DNA of 64,000 bases from Paracraurococcus lichenis (GTDB taxonomy: Bacteria; Pseudomonadota; Alphaproteobacteria; Acetobacterales; Acetobacteraceae): NCBI RefSeq assembly GCF_030657435.1, contig NZ_JAUTWS010000027.1, positions 1 to 64,000 on the forward strand, read 5' to 3'. The translations under genes and the position numbers were made by a program. Of this stretch, positions 59,974-64,000 are shown piece by piece. The first letter of the stretch is position 1, and each line of letters starts with the position of its first letter. The notes below the pieces were generated by a model. It saw nothing but the letters and a program-made list of their open reading frames with translations, had not been told where the DNA came from and did not search any database.

Positions 59974-60155
59974 CGGCGTTAAACCGCCCTCAATTCCGCC
60001 AAAGGCAGCCGGAAGATCCCAAAATTCCGCTGAGTCCGATCCGGCCGTTTCGCCCGCAACCCGGCCGGCGAGGCCGGCCTCCGCCGTTTGCGCTTTATTT
60101 TTTAGGAATTTAGTCTTATATCTCCTCCTGGCCATCCCGGCCGGAGGAGGCAGGC

Positions 60156-60422
60156 ATGATCATCCGCGTCTCGCCGCAGTGGCAGGTCACCATCCCCAAA
60201 CCCTTCCGGCGCGCCTTCGCCCATACCCGCCGGGTGGAGGCGAGACCGGAGGATGGCGGGCTGATGCTGCGCCCGATCCTCGCGGACTCGGTCACGACGG
60301 CGGCCGAGATGTTCGGCCCGGAGGGCGTCACGCAGCAGGTGCTGGTGGAGGCGCTGCGCATCGTCGAGCGGCGGCGCCGGCGGGCGGCGGAGGCTACCCG
60401 GCCGGAGGACGACACCCTGTGA
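60156..60422 (+). CDS. AbrB/SpoVT-type regulator, antitoxin-like
   Basis: 88 residues. The swapped-hairpin DNA-binding start IIRVSPQWQVTIPKPFRRAF (AbrB/MazE type, xVTIPK) is followed by a longer helical tail, EALRIVERRRRRAAEA. MazE-like antitoxins sit ahead of a toxin, but no toxin gene follows. A strong GGAGGAGG precedes the ATG. The upstream region is AT-rich (60095-60125), suggesting a strong self-regulated promoter, with a CTTATA box before the gene and another just after its stop. Confidence 0.7.
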   Translation: MIIRVSPQWQVTIPKPFRRAFAHTRRVEARPEDGGLMLRPILADSVTTAAEMFGPEGVTQQVLVEALRIVERRRRRAAEATRPEDDTL

Positions 60423-60939
60423 TGATATTCTTATAAAGCTGGACCCGGTGCGGTGCAAGCCCGAAATGGTCCGGCACGCCCAGGCGGACTCGGCGCTGCC
60501 GGCGCCGAGTCCCTGCAAGATCCTGGGCCGGCCCCCTCGCGAAATGCCTCGCCCACCCCATCTGTGCGCCATGCGACGAAAGCCTGCTCAGCGGGTGGCG
60601 GGAAGGCCGGCATGGGATGCGGCGGCACCTCGGCCTGCGGTCGCCGGGACACCTTCCGGAAAGGCCGCGCTGCAATCCTCCGGCCGCGGCGGGCGCGGCA
60701 TGGTGACGGGCCCATCCGCCGCGGATGCGTCCTTGGCCCGCGACGCGGCGTCCCGCCGCGCGGCCGCACCGGGGATGCCGGAGCTTCGCCGGAACCGGTG
60801 CGTCCCGGCAGCAACACGGCCTTGTACCGCGCGTGAGACGACAATCCGGCGCTGGAAACGCGCGCAGCCTATGGTAAATTGGGTGCGATCTTCTCGCATC
60901 GTGATTAAATCTCGCCACGGAGGGCTGCCCGCCTTGCGC
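60423..60939. other. 517-nt region without a confirmed gene
   Basis: It starts AT-rich (ATATTCTTATAAAG), then has a perfect 11-bp hairpin GGACTCGGCGC/GCGCCGAGTCC (60486-60512), a likely terminator. The rest is GC-rich with open frames that lack ribosome sites. Near the right end TTGGGT (60879-60884) and GATTAA (60903-60908), 18 nt apart, may be the promoter of the downstream gene. Confidence 0.5.
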
Positions 60940-61749
60940 ATGCTCGCACGCGCCATCGGTTTCGGCCTGCTCCTTCTCGCCATCATCGTGCCGGTCGCGG
61001 CCGCCGCGATGCTGCTCGGCTCCATGGGGCCGGAAGCGCTGATGGCCCTCGGCCCCGGCGGCTGGGCCAGCCTCTCGGCCGGCATTGTTCTGCCCTCCTG
61101 CGCCATGCTGCTCGCCATGTCCTGGCTGACGCAGCGCGCCGAACTCGCAACCCTGCGCAATGCCCTGCTGCAGCAATCCGTGCTGGCGGACAGCCGGCAG
61201 ATCGAGTTGCGCGCGCTGGTCGAGGAGACGCGCGAGCACACCGCGCTGCTGCAGGAACAGGCCAGGCTGCTGATGGGCGAGATCTCGGTCGGCAAGCGCC
61301 AGGCGGAGACGCTGCAGGCGCTGATGACGGAGACCCGCCTCGCGCGGCTGGTGGCGGAGTGGGACATGACGGGGCGGGAGCTTGCCGCCATCATGGCCGC
61401 CATGTGGCGCCTGGTCTTCGGCTGGCGCCTGCCGGAGGGGCCGGAGGGCAAGCCCGCGGCCGAGCTGCTGCTGCCGAGCGGGCCGGAGCTCGGCCTCGCC
61501 ATCCTGCGGCTGCTGCCGGCGACGCCGGAGGAGATGGCGAAGTTCGAGGTGGACGAGCGCTTCGTCCGGCAGGCCGCGCATTACCGGTCGGTGTTCCGGC
61601 ATTTCATGGAGCGGGTGCCGGAGACGGGGCCACTCAACCGCGGCCTGTTCCGCGACATGGTGCAGGGCCGGCTGGATGCCCGGCTGGCGCTGCTGCCGCG
61701 GCCGAACCACGGGGTGGTCGTGCCGCCGGAGACGCTGGCGGCGGAGTGA
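60940..61749 (+). CDS. membrane-anchored coiled-coil protein, unknown
   Basis: About 269 residues. Two membrane helices (ARAIGFGLLLLAIIVPVAAAAMLL and ASLSAGIVLPSCAMLLAMSWL) are followed by a coiled coil (about 60-125, RAELATLRNALLQQSVLADSRQIELRALVEETREHTALLQEQARLL) and a helical C-terminal domain (MTGRELAAIMAAMWRLVFGWRLP, FVRQAAHYRSVFRHFMERVPE). No family is recognised. GGAGGG (60919-60924) favours TTG at 60934 or ATG at 60940. The frame is open upstream without coding features. Confidence 0.6.
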   Translation: MLARAIGFGLLLLAIIVPVAAAAMLLGSMGPEALMALGPGGWASLSAGIVLPSCAMLLAMSWLTQRAELATLRNALLQQSVLADSRQIELRALVEETREHTALLQEQARLLMGEISVGKRQAETLQALMTETRLARLVAEWDMTGRELAAIMAAMWRLVFGWRLPEGPEGKPAAELLLPSGPELGLAILRLLPATPEEMAKFEVDERFVRQAAHYRSVFRHFMERVPETGPLNRGLFRDMVQGRLDARLALLPRPNHGVVVPPETLAAE

Positions 61750-61947
61750 GCGCGGCGGGCGGGACCCGTCCCCGCCGGTCGGCATCGCGGCGGTCTCGGC
61801 GCGCCGGGCGCAGGCCCGCTGCGCGGCCCCCGGGCGGGGGCGGCCCCTGCCGCAGGCAAGCGGGGCACGGACGCGCGGCCGGCCTGAGGAGGGCTGGGCG
61901 CGGCGCGGCCGGCATGGAACTCTGCCGGCCGAGGGAGGACCGCCGCC

Positions 61948-62583
61948 ATGCCCGACGTCTTCGAAATCCTGCACGGCACCCGCGCCATGCGCCGGCTGAA
62001 GCCGGACCCGGTGCCGGACGACCTGATCCTGAAGGTGCTGCGCGCCGGCGTCGCCGCCGCCAATGGCGGCAATACCCAGACCTGGCGCTTCCTGGTGCTG
62101 AAGGACCCGGCGAGGAAGCAGGCGGTGCAGCGCTGGTACAAGCGCGCCTATGACGAGGTGATCGGGCCGCGCTATGCCGGCAGCGCGCCGCCGCCCGGCA
62201 CCACGGCGGAGAAGTACCACCGCCAGCACCTCGCCGTGGAATACCTGACCGAGCATTTCCACGAGGCGCCGGTCTGGATCGTCGCCTGCCTGATCGGCGA
62301 CAAGCCGACGCGCTGGTCGGCTGCCTCGATCTACCCGGCGGTGCAGAACATGCTGCTGGCCTGCCGCGCGCTTGGCCTCGGGTCCACGCTGACGACGCGG
62401 CACCTGATCTTCGAAGCGGAGTCGGAAGCAGCGCTCGGCCTGCCGCCCGGGGTGCACAGCTACGCCATCCTGCCGATCGGCTGGCCGATGGGGAAGTTCG
62501 GCCCGGTCGGCCGCGGGCCGCTCGAGGAGATCGTCTATCTCGACGACTGGGGGAAGCCCTGGGACGCCGCGCGGGGCGCCTGA
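61948..62583 (+). CDS. nitroreductase family protein
   Basis: A 211-residue FMN-dependent oxidoreductase. FEILHGTRAMRRLKPDPVPDDLILKVLRAGVAAANGGNTQTWRFLVLKDP is the nitroreductase start (R..R..k..pV and the N.Q.W FMN contact). WSAASIYPAVQNMLLACRALGLGSTLTTRHLIFEAESEAALGLPPGVHSYAILPIGWPMGKFGP completes the fold. Acts as a homodimer on nitro- or quinone substrates. GAGGGAGGA precedes the ATG. Divergence from the next gene leaves an 82-nt convergent gap. Confidence 0.92.
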   Translation: MPDVFEILHGTRAMRRLKPDPVPDDLILKVLRAGVAAANGGNTQTWRFLVLKDPARKQAVQRWYKRAYDEVIGPRYAGSAPPPGTTAEKYHRQHLAVEYLTEHFHEAPVWIVACLIGDKPTRWSAASIYPAVQNMLLACRALGLGSTLTTRHLIFEAESEAALGLPPGVHSYAILPIGWPMGKFGPVGRGPLEEIVYLDDWGKPWDAARGA

Positions 62584-62665
62584 CTGCGACGCCTGACGAG
62601 GGCCTAGGAGCCGGGGCTGAAGACCCGGGGCCGGGCCGGGGCAGGGCGCCCCGGCCCGCGGCGGA

Positions 62666-63739
62666 TCAGGCCGCCGCGCCGACCAGCACCACGCGGCCGG
62701 TGATCTGGCCGTTCTTCAGCCGGTTCAGCACCGCATCCGCGGCCTTCTGCGGCTGCGTCTCGACCGGGATCGCCGGGATCTTGCCCTGCTTGGCGATGTC
62801 GATCAGCGCCCGCAGCTCCTTGACGTTGCCGACATAGCTGCCCTGGATGGTGAGCGCGCGGATCGGCATCAGCGGCAGCGGGATGTTCATCTCGCCGCCG
62901 AAGAGCCCGACCTGCACCAGCTTGCCGCCCTTGCGCAGCGCATCGAAGGCGAAGCTGCTGGTCTGGGTGCCGTTCACCAGGTCGATCACCGCCGCGACCG
63001 GGCCGCCGCAGGCCTCGACGATGCCCTTGGTGGTCGCCGCGCCGTCCCTGGTCGCCAGCACGGTCGCGGAGGCGCCCTGCGCCTTCGCCGCCTCCAGCTT
63101 CTTCGCGTCCACGTCCACCGCGCAGATCGCCTGATGGCCCAGCGCCTTCAGGATGGCGACCGCCTGCAGGCCGAGGCCGCCCGCGCCGACCAGCACCACC
63201 GGCTCGTTCGGCTCCAGCGGCATGACCTTGTTGATCGCCGAATAGACCGTGATGCCGGAGCAGGCATAGGTCGCGGCCAGCGCCGGATCCACGCCCTCGA
63301 TGTCGACGAGGTGCTTCACATGCGTCGCCAGCACATGCGTCGCATAGCCGCCGTTCTGGTAGACGCCGAGCGAGCGCGGCGTCAGGCACATGTTCTCCTC
63401 GTCCTTCTGGCAGATCGCGCATTTGCCGCAGCCGACCCAGGGGTAGACCACGCGGAGGTCGCCGACCTTGGTGCCCTGGTTCTGCGCGTCAGGGCCCAGC
63501 TTGACGACGCGGCCGACGATCTCGTGGCCCATGGCCAGCGGCAGCACCACGCCGCGGTCGGTCAGCCGCATCTTGCCGCGGGAGCCGAGGTCGTACTCGC
63601 CCTCCCAGATATGCAGGTCGGAATGGCAGACGCCGGCATGGGTGACCTCGAGCAGCACCTCGGCGCCCTTCGGCTCGGGCGTCGGCATCTCGATCTCCTG
63701 CAGCGGCTTTCCGGTCTCGACGACGGCCCAGGCGCGCAT
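62666..63739 (-). CDS. zinc-dependent alcohol dehydrogenase
   Basis: 357 residues of the medium-chain dehydrogenase family. The catalytic zinc site includes GVCHSDLHIWEGEY and MGHEIVGRV. The structural zinc site is CGKCAICQKDEENMC (four Cys). NAD(P) motif VLVGAGGLGLQAVAILKALG, with DVDAKKLEAAKAQGA after it (Asp favours NAD). ATG at 63739 opens MRAWAVVETGKPLQEIEMP, the family start. Likely oxidises a primary or branched alcohol; the substrate is not predictable. Confidence 0.93.
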   Translation of the reverse strand: MRAWAVVETGKPLQEIEMPTPEPKGAEVLLEVTHAGVCHSDLHIWEGEYDLGSRGKMRLTDRGVVLPLAMGHEIVGRVVKLGPDAQNQGTKVGDLRVVYPWVGCGKCAICQKDEENMCLTPRSLGVYQNGGYATHVLATHVKHLVDIEGVDPALAATYACSGITVYSAINKVMPLEPNEPVVLVGAGGLGLQAVAILKALGHQAICAVDVDAKKLEAAKAQGASATVLATRDGAATTKGIVEACGGPVAAVIDLVNGTQTSSFAFDALRKGGKLVQVGLFGGEMNIPLPLMPIRALTIQGSYVGNVKELRALIDIAKQGKIPAIPVETQPQKAADAVLNRLKNGQITGRVVLVGAAA

Positions 63740-63912
63740 GGCATTTCCTCCAGAAGGCAATGGGCGCGCATGGGACAGCGCGGCCCCGGGGCGGTCAAGC
63801 CGCCCCGCCGGCACGAACCGCGCTTTTTCCGCTGGGACGGCGGGGCTTGCGCTTCCGCCATTCGGACCAGCAGGGCATTTTGTGCGAACAGATAACGAAA
63901 GCCGTCCTGCCC

Positions 63913-64000
63913 ATGCGGATCGCCTTGTCCTTCCTCCTGGCCTGCGCCGCCGCCTCTGCCGCAGCCGAGACCGTCGGGCCGCCCCGCCTGGCCGAGGGCG
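63913..64000 (+). CDS. 5' end of an exported protein (cut by window end)
   Basis: ATG at 63913 opens a 29-codon fragment with a Sec signal peptide, RIALSFLLACAAASAAAET, then VGPPRLAEG to the window edge. It is divergent from the alcohol dehydrogenase. No function can be assigned from the visible part. Confidence 0.5.
   Translation, partial: MRIALSFLLACAAASAAAETVGPPRLAEG

Overview
The window is a chromosomal segment of about 70% GC from an alphaproteobacterium. A pqqABCDE operon, a dimeric NADP-isocitrate dehydrogenase, a zinc-free type bL36 and many acyl-CoA, CoA-transferase and hydantoinase genes point to Acetobacteraceae (Roseomonas-like). This placement is an inference from gene content and codon use; no marker was compared with a database.

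Layout. 1-7.6 kb holds housekeeping genes: AI-2E-type permease, HU, glycerol kinase, isocitrate dehydrogenase, a membrane PAS/HPt protein and aspartate-semialdehyde dehydrogenase. 7.7-11.4 kb is the complete PQQ cofactor operon, with a terminator after pqqA and a 12-codon leader ORF before pqqB. 11.4-19 kb carries small unknown genes, an enoyl-CoA hydratase, a GH3-family acyl-adenylase, a penicillin-acylase-family lipoprotein and a two-component pair. The kinase of that pair has an ethylene-receptor-type N-terminal domain with all of the copper and ethylene residues. 19-26.5 kb has an iron permease behind a Fur-like operator, a flavin reductase, a chemoreceptor, an MBL hydrolase and a DUF35/thiolase pair.

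26.68-31.01 kb is a low-GC mini-island of about 4.3 kb. It sits at the 3' end of tRNA-Val(GAC) and is flanked by 45-bp identical direct repeats. It carries a compact cassette of three unassigned genes and an internally deleted IS5-type transposase remnant, but no recognisable integrase.

31-50.4 kb is catabolic: N-formylglutamate amidohydrolase, a transglycosylase, an acyl-CoA dehydrogenase/CoA-transferase cluster, a TPP enzyme, an N-acyl-D-amino-acid deacylase, and a hydantoinase A/B, carbamoyl-amino-acid hydrolase and SDR cluster. In the middle a papain-like protease stands convergent to a chagasin-type inhibitor. 50.4-64 kb contains an OmpA lipoprotein, a PDC-hydrolase-like amidohydrolase, an EAL phosphodiesterase and a peroxide module (AhpC-like peroxiredoxin, AhpD-like protein, divergent OxyR). 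It ends with bL36, glcDE without glcF, an orphan AbrB-type regulator, a nitroreductase, an alcohol dehydrogenase and the 5' end of an exported protein.

The best candidates for new biology are the ethylene-binding-type histidine kinase near a GH3 enzyme, the tRNA-Val island cassette, the protease/inhibitor pair, and a 68-bp palindromic intergenic element present at both 41-108 and 51218-51285.
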